64,000 nt of DNA from Acidobacteriota bacterium (GTDB lineage Bacteria > Acidobacteriota > Vicinamibacteria > Vicinamibacterales > UBA823), in NCBI GenBank assembly GCA_002730735.1, contig PCAU01000001.1, positions 296,361 through 360,360 of the forward strand. The letters run 5' to 3'. The notes under the pieces are model-generated. The model ran no database searches, was not told where the DNA came from, and saw only the letters and a list, made by a program, of their open reading frames with translations. This document shows positions 1 to 8,384 of the stretch, piece by piece (within the stretch, counting starts at the first letter, position 1; each line of letters opens with the position of its first letter). A program made the translations under genes and the position numbers.

Positions 1-1469
1 TGCCGGTCGAGACCGCCGTGAATGACCACCATTGGCTGGCGTAGGTCCTGAATGACGTCGGCCGGCCAGAAGTTGAGGTAACTCGAAAACCACGGCGTGT
101 CAGCCTGCTTGCGCATGTCAGGCGGAATATCATCCCAGCCATCGCCCGTCAGGACCGCATCGTGAATCCGTCGCTGTAGCTCCATCTTACTCAGTCGCTC
201 CTCGTCGCTGATCTCCATGCGTACGAGCGTTTGTCGCTGCTGTTCGAGGACGAACTCCACACCGCGTGTCGACGGAACCGCCACCAATCCGAGGGCAGTA
301 ATCCTGCGCTCCTTCGCTGCGGTTAGCATGGCGACCCAACCGCTTTCACCGTAGCCCACTACGGCAATTCGACGCTCGTCTACGTCAGCCCGGTCACGAA
401 GATGACGAATCACCGACCTAACATCTTCAGCGTATTCCGCGAGTGTGATGCTTTCGATCCGGCCGCCGCTCTGGCCGACCCCTCGTTTATCGTAACGGAC
501 GACGATGAAACCGGCGTCGGAGAGGCCGCCCGCCAAGTTGCCATAGATTGGCACGCCCGAAGATGTTTCGTCCCTATCGGTTGAATTGGGTCCTGGCACA
601 AGGACAACGGCGGGCCACTCACGGTCGTTATCGGTTTCAGGCGAGGCCGCGGGAGAGAGCTGTGGCCTGGTGAGTGTCGCTGCTAGATTGAAACCCGAAG
701 CGGGGATGTACAGGTCTTCGTCCCCTTCATTTCGCACGGTTTCCTGCCGAGCTGATAGCGAGACGATTTCCTGCCTCGCAATGTCGAGCCCGATCGTTGG
801 CATACTGATACGTAGTAATCGATGCCCAGCATCAGACCAAATTTCGGCATCAAAGGGATTACGACTGTTGAGAAAGGTCACATGATGCCGCTGTGCTTCG
901 ACCGTGCCGGCACTTGTGGTGATCCGCTGCTCACTCGTTCGGTTTAATCGGATAGTAATCTCAGCTTGTGGTGCGATATAGGCAGGAATAGCGGTGCCAA
1001 CCTCGGCTACTGATAGGCGTGCCGCGAGGGCTTCGTACGACGCAAAAAAGTTCGTTGGGAGGACGATAGTCCCGGCTGATAAAGCGTCTACTTTACTGCT
1101 GGTCTCGCTACCTACGAGTATATCGCTCGTCGCACTGGTTTCCGTGAATGTTGTCTGCACCCTGTAAGGCTCACCGGCAAGCGTGGCATCAATGAACAGA
1201 GTCTCCGGCCGCCACAAATCGTCGTAACGAATCTCAAACTGTCGAATGGCTAGGTCGAGCGGACCCGACACTCGGCCCGTTGAGTTGATTGTCCAGCCTG
1301 ACTCGGTCTCCTCCACCCGGATCTCCTCGGTTCCCACGAGAGTGAGCTGAAAAAAGATATTGAACGTAGACTGACCTGGGGTTGGTCTGGGAACTGACTG
1401 GTCAGCAGCCGCGAGTGAACACATTGCCGTCGCCAGGAAGGCGACGGTACAATAGGCCGGCACACGCAT
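1..1469 (-). CDS. Secreted alpha/beta hydrolase (3' end cut by window edge)
   Basis: About 489 residues are visible; the C-terminus lies outside the window. The N-terminus has a signal peptide (hydrophobic run ending SLAA-ADQ). Residues from about 30 to 260 look like the beta-rich leader seen in DUF3887/S9-like acidobacterial hydrolases, followed by an alpha/beta hydrolase core with the oxyanion segment RYDKRGVGQSGG and the nucleophile elbow GYGESG (Ser near residue 376). The last visible part (PWFSSYLNF, then PMVVIHGGLDR) matches the cap and the strand before the acid residue. ATG at 1469 is chosen because it directly precedes the signal peptide; an in-frame ATG at 1487 is possible. It is transcribed divergently from ygfZ. 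Substrate is not predictable; an esterase or peptidase acting in the periplasm is the inference. Confidence 0.8.
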   Translation of the reverse strand, partial: MRVPAYCTVAFLATAMCSLAAADQSVPRPTPGQSTFNIFFQLTLVGTEEIRVEETESGWTINSTGRVSGPLDLAIRQFEIRYDDLWRPETLFIDATLAGEPYRVQTTFTETSATSDILVGSETSSKVDALSAGTIVLPTNFFASYEALAARLSVAEVGTAIPAYIAPQAEITIRLNRTSEQRITTSAGTVEAQRHHVTFLNSRNPFDAEIWSDAGHRLLRISMPTIGLDIARQEIVSLSARQETVRNEGDEDLYIPASGFNLAATLTRPQLSPAASPETDNDREWPAVVLVPGPNSTDRDETSSGVPIYGNLAGGLSDAGFIVVRYDKRGVGQSGGRIESITLAEYAEDVRSVIRHLRDRADVDERRIAVVGYGESGWVAMLTAAKERRITALGLVAVPSTRGVEFVLEQQRQTLVRMEISDEERLSKMELQRRIHDAVLTGDGWDDIPPDMRKQADTPWFSSYLNFWPADVIQDLRQPMVVIHGGLDR

Positions 1470-1513
1470 CACTTCCCAGCATACCATCCTGTGTGTGCGA
1501 ACTGGTTGGTTAC

Positions 1514-2551
1514 ATGGTCAGCGCAACGCTAATCCAGTCCTACGAAAAGCTCCGTGAAACGGCTGGGCTCGTGAGTCTCAGTAATCGGGGCGCGATAAAT
1601 ATGAAGGGCAGCGACTGTGCTTCGTACTTGCAGGGGCTTCTTACGAACGACATCTCGGGGCTGACAACTGGCGCAGGTTGTTACGCTGCTTACCTCACGC
1701 CGCAGGGGCGCATGATCGCCGACATGAGGGTTCTGAATCTCGGAGATCGGTTACTGCTGGACGTTGATTCTGCGATGTCTGACACCCTGACCTCTCGGTT
1801 CTCAATGCTGGTTTTTTCTGAGGATGTCCAAGTCAACGACGAATCTTCAACTTGGTATTGGGTTGGTGTGCGTGGGCCGGGTGCGGCAGCTTGCCTGGAG
1901 CCAATTTTACGGCCGGAGGGAACCCTGTCAGGAAAGAAGGCTGTAACGGCCTATCAAGGTCTCGACAACGGATGGTGGGTGCTCGACGGAAAGCCAGTGC
2001 TGGCCGTGAGCAACGATGAGTTGGGTATTCCTGGCATTGACCTCGGTGTTTCAAGTGCTTACAGCGGGCAAATAAATGCGCAGCTTGAGGGTTTAGGTCT
2101 TGAGTGGGGGAGTGCTGGCGCAGTGGAGGCGCTCCGGGTCGAGGCCGGCACGCCTCGGTTCGGCGCCGATATGGACCAAGACACGATTCCGCTTGAGGCC
2201 GGTATTGAGGCACGGGCCATCAGTGAAACGAAGGGCTGCTATGTCGGTCAGGAGGTTATCATTCGAATCCTGCATCGTGGCAAAGGACGCGTCGCACGAC
2301 GTCTAGTCGGCCTGATATTCTCACAGGACCACACGACGGAATCCTTGTCGGGCCAGTCCGTCTACGACGGTCATGAAACAATTGGTCGAGTGAGGAGCGC
2401 AATCTCGTCGCCGCGACTCGGTCGACAGATTGCCTTAGCTTATGTTCAGCGTGCGTACACGGCGCCGGGTGCACGTGTCGAGGTAGCGGACGGTGAGCGT
2501 CGGGTCGCTGCTGAGGTTACGGAACTTCCGTTCCCACCTTCGTTAGCCTGA
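1514..2551 (+). CDS. ygfZ: Folate-binding Fe-S cluster repair protein YgfZ (GcvT-like)
   Basis: This 345-residue protein belongs to the YgfZ/GcvT family, which binds tetrahydrofolate and supports assembly or repair of iron-sulfur enzymes such as MiaB. The family signature is present near residues 239-248 as KGCYVGQEV, containing the conserved cysteine. The N-terminal GcvT-like fold is recognisable from SLSNRGAINMKGSDCASYLQ and the short LTNDI block. Start at 1514 fits family length; an upstream in-frame ATG would add 44 low-complexity residues that do not match the family. The last 35 bp overlap tail-to-tail with mutT on the opposite strand. Several Fe-S enzymes in the window (MutY, the 2Fe-2S subunit, AOR) are plausible clients, but that link is inference. 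Confidence 0.9.
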   Translation: MVSATLIQSYEKLRETAGLVSLSNRGAINMKGSDCASYLQGLLTNDISGLTTGAGCYAAYLTPQGRMIADMRVLNLGDRLLLDVDSAMSDTLTSRFSMLVFSEDVQVNDESSTWYWVGVRGPGAAACLEPILRPEGTLSGKKAVTAYQGLDNGWWVLDGKPVLAVSNDELGIPGIDLGVSSAYSGQINAQLEGLGLEWGSAGAVEALRVEAGTPRFGADMDQDTIPLEAGIEARAISETKGCYVGQEVIIRILHRGKGRVARRLVGLIFSQDHTTESLSGQSVYDGHETIGRVRSAISSPRLGRQIALAYVQRAYTAPGARVEVADGERRVAAEVTELPFPPSLA

Positions 2552-2921
2552 CGATTAATGCTTTATCGGCGAGTGGAAACTCCAGTGTGGCTAGTTCACG
2601 TCGTTTGACCCAACGGATCCGCTGCTTCAGCATCGAACGTGGTTTCCCCTTTAGTTGGCAATGGTAAAAGTGTAGACATACGGTCCTGTCGGGATAGGCG
2701 TGTTCCACGCAGTCGATTTTTTTGCCAATCTCAACCTCAACGCCTAGCTCCTCGCGCATTTCCCGTCGCAGTGCATCTGTGAGCGATTCTCCAGATTCCA
2801 GTTTTCCGCCAGGAAACTCCCAACACCCCCCTAGATGATCGCCCGCCGCACGTTGCGTAACCAGGAAGTGATCACGTTGTTCAACAACCGCCGCTACCAC
2901 ATCAAGGGGTACGCTACTCAT
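2517..2921 (-). CDS. mutT: MutT-type NUDIX hydrolase (8-oxo-dGTP diphosphatase)
   Basis: A 134-residue protein with a complete NUDIX box: G-x5-E-x7-REMREELGV, preceded by CWEFPGGK. This is the compact MutT form that removes 8-oxo-dGTP from the nucleotide pool. The ATG at 2921 is chosen because it overlaps the stop of mutY as ATGA, a layout typical of translational coupling, and because the next residues (VPLDVVAAVV) begin the first beta strand of the fold. A longer reading up to 3017 would run antisense inside mutY coding and is unlikely. With mutY it forms a two-gene guard against oxidised guanine. The gene converges on ygfZ and overlaps its 3' end. Confidence 0.9.
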   Translation of the reverse strand: MSSVPLDVVAAVVEQRDHFLVTQRAAGDHLGGCWEFPGGKLESGESLTDALRREMREELGVEVEIGKKIDCVEHAYPDRTVCLHFYHCQLKGKPRSMLKQRIRWVKRRELATLEFPLADKALIVRLTKVGTEVP

Positions 2922-3631
2922 TTCTTGCGTTGTCCCGCAGGACGACTGTCGATTGGCCCGGTACGACATGCGGTGGCCATGGGGCAGGAACGGCATCGAG
3001 GCCGTCGCGCTGTACACACTGTTGCGCCAAAATCCATAAGGCCCTGGTTGAAATCGAATACGTGTCGCCGAGGTAGCAGCACCCTAGCCAGACTCCAGAG
3101 ATGGCGCTGCAAGGCATGGGCACGCAGGTCGCCCGTGCCGACAAAGAACCGGTACAGGACGCGCGCCACGTTGGTGTCAAGAATCGCCGCCCGGCGGCCG
3201 AAGGCGAAACTTAGGATCGCGCCGGTTGTGTAGGCACCTATCCCTTTGAAAGATCGAAGCGTCGTCTCGTCATCGGGCAGGGCACCTCCGTACCGTAGCA
3301 CCGATTCCCGTGCGATAGCGTGCAACCGCCTGGGCCGAATGTTATATCCGAGTGGATACCAAGTGCGGATTACGTCCCGGGGTCTTGCCGCCGCGAGTGC
3401 TTTAAGCGTCGGATATTTCTTGAGCCACTCCTTATACTTCGGCATCACTCGGTCGACTTGCGTCTGCTGCAGCATGATCTCCGATACGAGAATGCGATAC
3501 GGATCGCGCGTTCGACGCCAGGGCAGGTCGCGGCCGTGTTTCCAGTACCATGTGAGAAGCTGACGCCGGAACTTCTGTCGGTCCACTGGGGCCGGCAAGG
3601 TCAAACGCAAGAGGCTACGCTCACTGGTCAT
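2918..3631 (-). CDS. mutY: Adenine DNA glycosylase MutY, short form
   Basis: 237 residues of the HhH-GPD glycosylase superfamily. It has the catalytic glutamate in SEIMLQQTQ (E51), the helix-hairpin-helix GIGAYTTGAI (about 130-139), the catalytic aspartate in ILDTNVARV (D152), and a 4Fe-4S cluster motif C206-x6-C213-x2-C216-x5-C222. It removes adenine opposite 8-oxoguanine. E. coli MutY is about 350 residues; here the C-terminal NUDIX-like domain that recognises 8-oxoG is absent and the protein ends 15 residues after the cluster. A separate MutT follows with a 4-bp ATGA overlap. The loop after the first helix (WYPLGYNIRPRRL) is slightly unlike the usual GLGYYARARNL. It is divergent from the adenosyltransferase gene. 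Confidence 0.92.
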   Translation of the reverse strand: MTSERSLLRLTLPAPVDRQKFRRQLLTWYWKHGRDLPWRRTRDPYRILVSEIMLQQTQVDRVMPKYKEWLKKYPTLKALAAARPRDVIRTWYPLGYNIRPRRLHAIARESVLRYGGALPDDETTLRSFKGIGAYTTGAILSFAFGRRAAILDTNVARVLYRFFVGTGDLRAHALQRHLWSLARVLLPRRHVFDFNQGLMDFGATVCTARRPRCRSCPMATACRTGPIDSRPAGQRKK

Positions 3632-3668
3632 CGTTTTCGGTGGCCGGTCGATGTGCCAACGCTGGCAC

Positions 3669-3674
3669 TATAAT
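3669..3674 (+). promoter_or_regulatory. TATAAT box, putative leaderless promoter of the adenosyltransferase gene
   Basis: A perfect -10 hexamer sits 6 nt before the GTG start at 3681, so transcription would begin on or next to the start codon. There is no convincing -35 at 17 bp and no Shine-Dalgarno sequence fits between box and start. Confidence 0.5.
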
Positions 3675-3680
3675 TGCGCT

Positions 3681-4220
3681 GTGTCGATCTACACCCGTAG
3701 CGGTGATGACGGAGAGACCGGTCTTTTTGATGGTGCCCGTCTGTCGAAGTCCGATCCGCGGATTGAGGCCTGCGGGGAGGTTGACGAGTTGGACGCAGTA
3801 CTTGGGCTGGTGCTCGCCCACCTGACTGAGCCAGACCTGATTGAGATCACCACGCATGTGCAGCGCGACCTTTTTGCGATTGGTGCGCGATTGGCCGACC
3901 CGCGACGCCGGATAGCCGAGCGGATTACGAAGGTCGATTTGGATGGTCGAGCCGTGGAACGGCTGGAGTCGTGGATTGATCGTTTCGACGAAGAATTGCC
4001 TGAGATGCGGCAATTCATTCTGCCTGGCGGCACGCCGGCTGGAGCAGCACTGCACTTGGCGCGCTCCGTATGCCGCAGAGTAGAGCGCCGGATTGTTGCA
4101 TTGGGAAGCGATGTTGTCGAGCGAGCGGTACGGGTCTACATTAACCGACTGTCCGACCTTCTCTTCATGCTCGCCCGGGCCGTGAACACACGTGCGAAGA
4201 TGCAGGAGATCGAGTGGTAA
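3681..4220 (+). CDS. pduO: PduO-type cob(I)alamin adenosyltransferase
   Basis: 179 residues. It transfers the adenosyl group of ATP to cob(I)alamin, making adenosylcobalamin. The N-terminus SIYTRSGDDGETGLFDG is the PduO phosphate-binding motif; KSDPRIEACGEVDELDA is the following conserved block, and RSVCRRVERR plus NRLSDLLFMLAR carry the C-terminal arginine and asparagine signatures. The start is taken as GTG 3681 because the family begins at this motif and a TATAAT box lies immediately upstream; an in-frame ATG at 3651 would add 10 atypical residues containing the promoter. Together with metH at 51 kb it shows the cell uses cobalamin, although no B12 synthesis genes are seen. Confidence 0.9.
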   Translation: MSIYTRSGDDGETGLFDGARLSKSDPRIEACGEVDELDAVLGLVLAHLTEPDLIEITTHVQRDLFAIGARLADPRRRIAERITKVDLDGRAVERLESWIDRFDEELPEMRQFILPGGTPAGAALHLARSVCRRVERRIVALGSDVVERAVRVYINRLSDLLFMLARAVNTRAKMQEIEW

Positions 4221-4224
4221 GCGT

Positions 4225-4731
4225 TCAAACGGGCCCGGTTGCGTCATCCCGCTCCACGAGATCCAGCTTCACGCAATCGAAAATTCGTCGGGCTAACTCT
4301 TGAGAAATCCGTTCTCGGATTGCGCCGCATTCTACAAGCGTTGTCTCACCGATTGTCTCGATGGCTACGTCCCATCGATCATGCGCGATACCCTCAGAGC
4401 GGTCCTCAAAGGCAGTCGGCATTGCCTTCAGCGACGATTGAAACCGTTTAGATTCGTAGGCCGCGATCGGAGATCCGTTAATCAGCATGCGCACAGCCGT
4501 AGTGCGTCGTTTGTCGATCGTTGCATCGCGGTAGAAAAAGGCATTGTCATCTTCACTGAAGAGCGTCATGTCGGTGCCGGATGGAAGTTCAGCAACAACG
4601 CGCCGGCCGTGCTGGTGCTCGCGCCGGCGTTGCGCCTGACGGCGTTTACGCAACATGTGGAGTGTTGAGCCGAGGCTCACTGCGGTGACGAGCAGCAGTG
4701 CGGCGAAAGCGGCGGCAATGAGATCTCGCAT
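4225..4731 (-). CDS. Membrane-anchored protein of unknown function
   Basis: 168 residues. An N-terminal transmembrane helix (about residues 4-25, LIAAAFAALLLVTAVSLGS) is followed by a very basic stretch (RKRRQAQRRREHQHGRR) and a soluble C-terminal domain of about 120 residues rich in charged residues, with no motif I recognise. The likely topology is one anchor with the domain in the cytoplasm, by the positive-inside rule. An in-frame TTG just before the ATG at 4731 is also possible. It converges on the adenosyltransferase gene with 4 bp between stops and lies 17 bp after the squalene/phytoene synthase stop, so it may be the third gene of that operon. Confidence 0.6.
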   Translation of the reverse strand: MRDLIAAAFAALLLVTAVSLGSTLHMLRKRRQAQRRREHQHGRRVVAELPSGTDMTLFSEDDNAFFYRDATIDKRRTTAVRMLINGSPIAAYESKRFQSSLKAMPTAFEDRSEGIAHDRWDVAIETIGETTLVECGAIRERISQELARRIFDCVKLDLVERDDATGPV

Positions 4732-4748
4732 CAATGTTTGCCGTAGAT

Positions 4749-5768
4749 TTAAATTTCTGCCGCACTGGTCTCGGCCGCAACCGTCAGCCCGAGCCGCTCT
4801 TTGTCGGCATCGGTTAAAAGGTGATGTTCGGTCATGGGATCAAAATCACACACCGCGATCTTTTCCAGTGTTGCCATGTAGAGCCGGATAATCAACTGCA
4901 GCACAAACATTCGGTCGGCAGGCAGTTGTCCTTTGAGAGGTGTAAGTTGTGCTTCACCCGCACGTCGCCATGAGTCTGCCCGTCCCGCCAGGTCCTCGAC
5001 TAACGCCTTAAGGGCCGGGCTAGCATGTTCCCGTCCTAGGTCTTCTAGCAGTGTTGCCTCGGTCACGCGGTGCGTCGCCATGTCGTCGCCGGCCAGATAG
5101 ACTAGCCCTCGCTTACCAGTGGTTAAGTCTTGGCGGAGATCTCGCAGTACATGGCTCACATACGCGAACAGCCCGAGATTGTAGCCGCAGCCCTGTAGGT
5201 CGAAGTCTGCCGGGATGCGAAAGACTCCATCAGTGCCCTGTTCCGCTGTGATCAGGTAGAGGTAAATGGTTGTCGGTGCCACCGTCGCGCCACGGGCATA
5301 ACGTAAGAATTCCTCAAAGGTTTGAAATCTGTCACGCTCGAGATCCCTCTTCATAGCATCGAAAAAAGCACTCCAAAGCGAAGGTTCTACTGGGAACCGT
5401 GCGATGCCCCGCCCGAAAGCGTCTAGAACATCAGCTGCACGCGGCTCTTTGGTCGCCTGGAGCGCGGCACGGTTTGGTGGCCGATCGGTTAGCGCCGCAG
5501 AGACCGTGTCCTCCCATGCGAGAAGAATCCGCTGTGTATGAGGCACAGCATTGCTATTCAGGCCCTCGGAAAGGACTGCATCGACGCAATCGTCGACGAG
5601 TCTCATCACCGCGTAAAGTGCACAGAACGCTCGGTAACGTTCGATCTCGGTGAAGAAACAGCTTGCCCGATAGAGGTTGTTAAGGTCCTTGGCGGCGATC
5701 GTCTCGGCGATACTGTCCGTACCGGTCAGCGAACCCGGGCGCCAGAACTGTTGAGGGATTCTGGTCAT
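4749..5768 (-). CDS. Squalene/phytoene synthase family protein
   Basis: 339 residues of the trans-isoprenyl diphosphate synthase family that couples two prenyl diphosphates head to head. Both Asp-rich motifs are present: DDCVD at residues 59-63, inside YAVMRLVDDCVD, and DLRQD at 210-214, which bind the Mg-diphosphates. The ATG overlaps the stop of the upstream flavoprotein gene as ATGA, so the two are probably translated together. It could be a squalene synthase, an HpnC/HpnD-like enzyme or a phytoene synthase; the sequence alone does not decide. No hopene cyclase or phytoene desaturase is next to it, so the final product is unknown. Confidence 0.85.
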   Translation of the reverse strand: MTRIPQQFWRPGSLTGTDSIAETIAAKDLNNLYRASCFFTEIERYRAFCALYAVMRLVDDCVDAVLSEGLNSNAVPHTQRILLAWEDTVSAALTDRPPNRAALQATKEPRAADVLDAFGRGIARFPVEPSLWSAFFDAMKRDLERDRFQTFEEFLRYARGATVAPTTIYLYLITAEQGTDGVFRIPADFDLQGCGYNLGLFAYVSHVLRDLRQDLTTGKRGLVYLAGDDMATHRVTEATLLEDLGREHASPALKALVEDLAGRADSWRRAGEAQLTPLKGQLPADRMFVLQLIIRLYMATLEKIAVCDFDPMTEHHLLTDADKERLGLTVAAETSAAEI

Positions 5769-7045
5769 GCAGGATCACTCCACGCAGGTAACGCGTCAGG
5801 CCGTCCGAAACTCGACTGGAGCAGTTGCCAAAGAAATCTTGGATTTAACAGGTGATTTCTTGGACCGGCGTGGCCGATAAGCCCCATGAGTTGTCCAGCC
5901 CAGCGGCTATCATGCTTGGCGCGCGCAACTAGGTTCTCCAGTAGTCGCTGATTTCCGTGGACATGCTGCAGGAGTCTGCCGGTTCCGAAGTCAACCATGA
6001 ATCGTCGCCGCCACGCCAGCTCGTAACCACGTAGTGCCTGGCTCGTCGCACGCCAATCAGCTCTAGTGATTGCATCATGAACCGCGCGGGCAGCTAGAAG
6101 CCCGCTGGTAAGTGCGTTATGAATCCCATGCCCGGTAAACGGATCGACGAATCCCGCCGCGTCACCGACGAGCAGAACTCCATCGGCTACAGTTCGACGC
6201 CTCAGGCTGGCCGATGGCAATTGCCAACCCTTTAGCTCTTGGGTACAAGAAAGGCTAATTCGGGAACCAATCATCCGGGTCAGATGCTGAATTAGCTCAC
6301 CACGGGTCGGACGGTGGCGTGCGTCGAAGAGCCCGACGCCAACGTTAGCGCGATGTGTCGACACTGGCACGATCCAACAGCAACCGCGCTCGAACTGGCC
6401 GTTGGTAATCACTTCGAACCGAGGTGCTGACGCTGTGTGGTCGGTGTAGGCGCGCAGCGCAACGCTATAGCGGGGCTGTGTGCCGAACATGGGCGCGAGA
6501 CCCCGACTTGCCGCGACTCGACTAAAGGCACCATCTGCGCCAACGACAACGGGAGCACAATAGGTAACACGATGGCCACGCTGCTTCACCTGCAGCACGT
6601 TCAGTTGCTTGGTGGAGTCCCAGTCGACCCGCTCTAGGAGTTGATTCTCTCGTAGTTGAGCCCCACAGCGCTCAGCGTATCGAGCTAGGCGTTCATCAAG
6701 GATGCGCCGGGGCAGGATTCGCCACAGGTGTTTCCGTCCGTGTAAATCAACAAAATCAGCACCTACTCGAAGCCCGCTACCCGTAGTGAAGTTGCACCCC
6801 TCGATGGTGAACGCGTCTGGGGCCAGTTCGTCTAGACTCGTGCCCAGCATCGTCATCGCTGTGGCAACTTCTGGAAGTAGAACGTCACCGCAGACTTTGT
6901 CACGAGGAAACCGTCCTGCCTCGAGTAAGAGGACCCTGTGTCCCAACTGGGCGAGCGCTGCCGCCGTGCCGCTGCCGGCCGGTCCAGCGCCAACCACGAC
7001 GGCGTCAGCGTCCCACGTTGAGGAGGATGAAGCAGATTGTGGCAT
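5765..7045 (-). CDS. Geranylgeranyl-reductase-like FAD-dependent oxidoreductase
   Basis: About 426 residues. The N-terminal Rossmann motif VVVGAGPAGSGTAAALA binds FAD; FPRDKVCGDVLLP is the signature of the geranylgeranyl reductase/digeranylgeranylglycerophospholipid reductase group; GVLLVGDAAGFVDPFTGHGI is the second FAD motif. These enzymes reduce or oxidise isoprenoid or polycyclic substrates. It overlaps the downstream squalene/phytoene synthase by 4 bp, which points to a shared isoprenoid pathway. The start is uncertain: ATG 7045 is used, but TTG 7066 and GTG 7054 are in frame and no ribosome binding site is clear. The 5' side faces thiI across about 150 bp. Confidence 0.82.
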   Translation of the reverse strand: MPQSASSSSTWDADAVVVGAGPAGSGTAAALAQLGHRVLLLEAGRFPRDKVCGDVLLPEVATAMTMLGTSLDELAPDAFTIEGCNFTTGSGLRVGADFVDLHGRKHLWRILPRRILDERLARYAERCGAQLRENQLLERVDWDSTKQLNVLQVKQRGHRVTYCAPVVVGADGAFSRVAASRGLAPMFGTQPRYSVALRAYTDHTASAPRFEVITNGQFERGCCWIVPVSTHRANVGVGLFDARHRPTRGELIQHLTRMIGSRISLSCTQELKGWQLPSASLRRRTVADGVLLVGDAAGFVDPFTGHGIHNALTSGLLAARAVHDAITRADWRATSQALRGYELAWRRRFMVDFGTGRLLQHVHGNQRLLENLVARAKHDSRWAGQLMGLIGHAGPRNHLLNPRFLWQLLQSSFGRPDALPAWSDPA

Positions 7046-7141
7046 TTGGGACACGGCTGCACACAAGGGAGAAAGCCGTGCCTGAGTTTCCCATGATTTA
7101 CTTGTGTTGACAACGATCGGCAGTGGGCGACCGGATAGCGT

Positions 7142-7170
7142 TTGTTACTTATTGAGTAGCCAGTTACGAT
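7142..7170 (+). promoter_or_regulatory. Sigma70-type promoter of thiI
   Basis: TTGTTA (7142-7147), a 17-bp spacer, then TACGAT (7165-7170). The predicted transcription start is near 7177, which would exclude the ATG at 7175 and favours the ATG at 7196 as the thiI start. Confidence 0.5.
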
Positions 7171-7195
7171 TTGTATGAATCAGGTAAACATTTCA

Positions 7196-8371
7196 ATGAA
7201 GTCAGTCATTATTCACTACCAGGAAATTGCACTCAAGGGCGGCAACCGTCCTTGGTTCATTGCACGACTGGTGCGCAATCTCCGTGCACTCACAGCCGAT
7301 TTAGGAGTCACGAAAGTGCGGTCCCTTATGGGTCGTATCAAGCTGGAACTCGGTCCGACAGCCGAGTGGGAACCGTTAGCTGAACAGTTGCGCTTAGTAT
7401 TCGGGATTGCCAACTTTGCCCAAGCTGGGCACGTGCTGGGGGGTGACCTGGACAAGATTGCGGATGCAGTAGTGGCCGACCTGGGCGATCGGCAACCCGG
7501 GTCGTTTAGAGTATCGGCGCGCCGTGCTGACAAGCGGTATCCGCTCACCTCGCCGCAGATCGAGCGAGAAGTTGGGGGCAGGATCAAGGAAGCGAAGGGT
7601 TGGACGGTAAATCTGTCGGCGCCAGACCTGACAGTATATCTGGAAATGCTGACTGACGAAGTGTACTACTCGTTCGGCAAGCAGCAGGGCGCAGGGGGGC
7701 TTCCGAGTGGCGTGAGTGGTCGCGTCGCGTGCCTTCTTTCAGGCGGCATTGATTCACCCGTCGCGGCCTACCGCATGATGAAGCGTGGCTGTGAAGTTCA
7801 TTTCATCCACTTTCACAGCTATCCGATTCTTTCGAAGGCATCGCAGGACAAGGTGCGTGAAATCGCTAGGCTGTTCACGCGGTCGCAGTTGCGATCCCGC
7901 CTCACCATGGTTGCCTTCGGAGAAATCCAACGGCAGGTCGTTCTTACCGTCCCGCCTCCTCTACGGGTGATCATCTATCGTCGTCTGATGTTACGTATTG
8001 CGGATCGCTTGGCGCATAAGACACGCGCTCGCGCAATCGTGACTGGCGAGGTTGTAGGGCAGGTTGCGTCACAGACTCTTGAGAACTTAGCGGTGATCAA
8101 CGCAGTGACTCGCTTGCCCGTACTCCGACCGCTAGTTGGCCTCGATAAGAACGAGATCACGGACGAGGCACGGTCTCTTGGCACATACCCAATCTCAATC
8201 ATACCTGACCAGGATTGCTGTCAACTTTTCACACCAAAGCACCCAGCGACCCGGGCTACAGTGGTAGAGACTGAGGCTGCGGAAGCTACTCTACCGATCG
8301 ATGAGATTGTCGAGAGTGCTATTGCTGAAGCGATGGTTGAACATCTGAGCTTTCCGTCGAAACAACCTTAG
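7196..8371 (+). CDS. thiI: tRNA 4-thiouridine synthase ThiI
   Basis: 391 residues. ThiI activates U8 of tRNA with ATP and transfers sulfur to make 4-thiouridine; in many bacteria it also feeds sulfur to ThiS. Domains in order: an N-terminal ferredoxin-like part starting with the family block YQEIALKGGNRPWF, a THUMP domain to about residue 165, and a PP-loop pyrophosphatase domain with SGGIDSP near 185. The conserved cysteine pair occurs in DQDCCQLFTPKHP near residue 346. There is no C-terminal rhodanese domain, as in the Bacillus form. Start 7196 matches the family N-terminus and the predicted promoter; ATG 7175 would add seven residues. Confidence 0.92.
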   Translation: MKSVIIHYQEIALKGGNRPWFIARLVRNLRALTADLGVTKVRSLMGRIKLELGPTAEWEPLAEQLRLVFGIANFAQAGHVLGGDLDKIADAVVADLGDRQPGSFRVSARRADKRYPLTSPQIEREVGGRIKEAKGWTVNLSAPDLTVYLEMLTDEVYYSFGKQQGAGGLPSGVSGRVACLLSGGIDSPVAAYRMMKRGCEVHFIHFHSYPILSKASQDKVREIARLFTRSQLRSRLTMVAFGEIQRQVVLTVPPPLRVIIYRRLMLRIADRLAHKTRARAIVTGEVVGQVASQTLENLAVINAVTRLPVLRPLVGLDKNEITDEARSLGTYPISIIPDQDCCQLFTPKHPATRATVVETEAAEATLPIDEIVESAIAEAMVEHLSFPSKQP

Positions 8372-8384
8372 GGATGCGCTCAAC

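Noticed and set aside
7107..7112. Perfect TTGACA upstream of thiI
   Set aside because: No -10 hexamer at 16-18 bp; the pair TTGTTA/TACGAT at 7142-7170 with 17 bp spacing explains thiI better.
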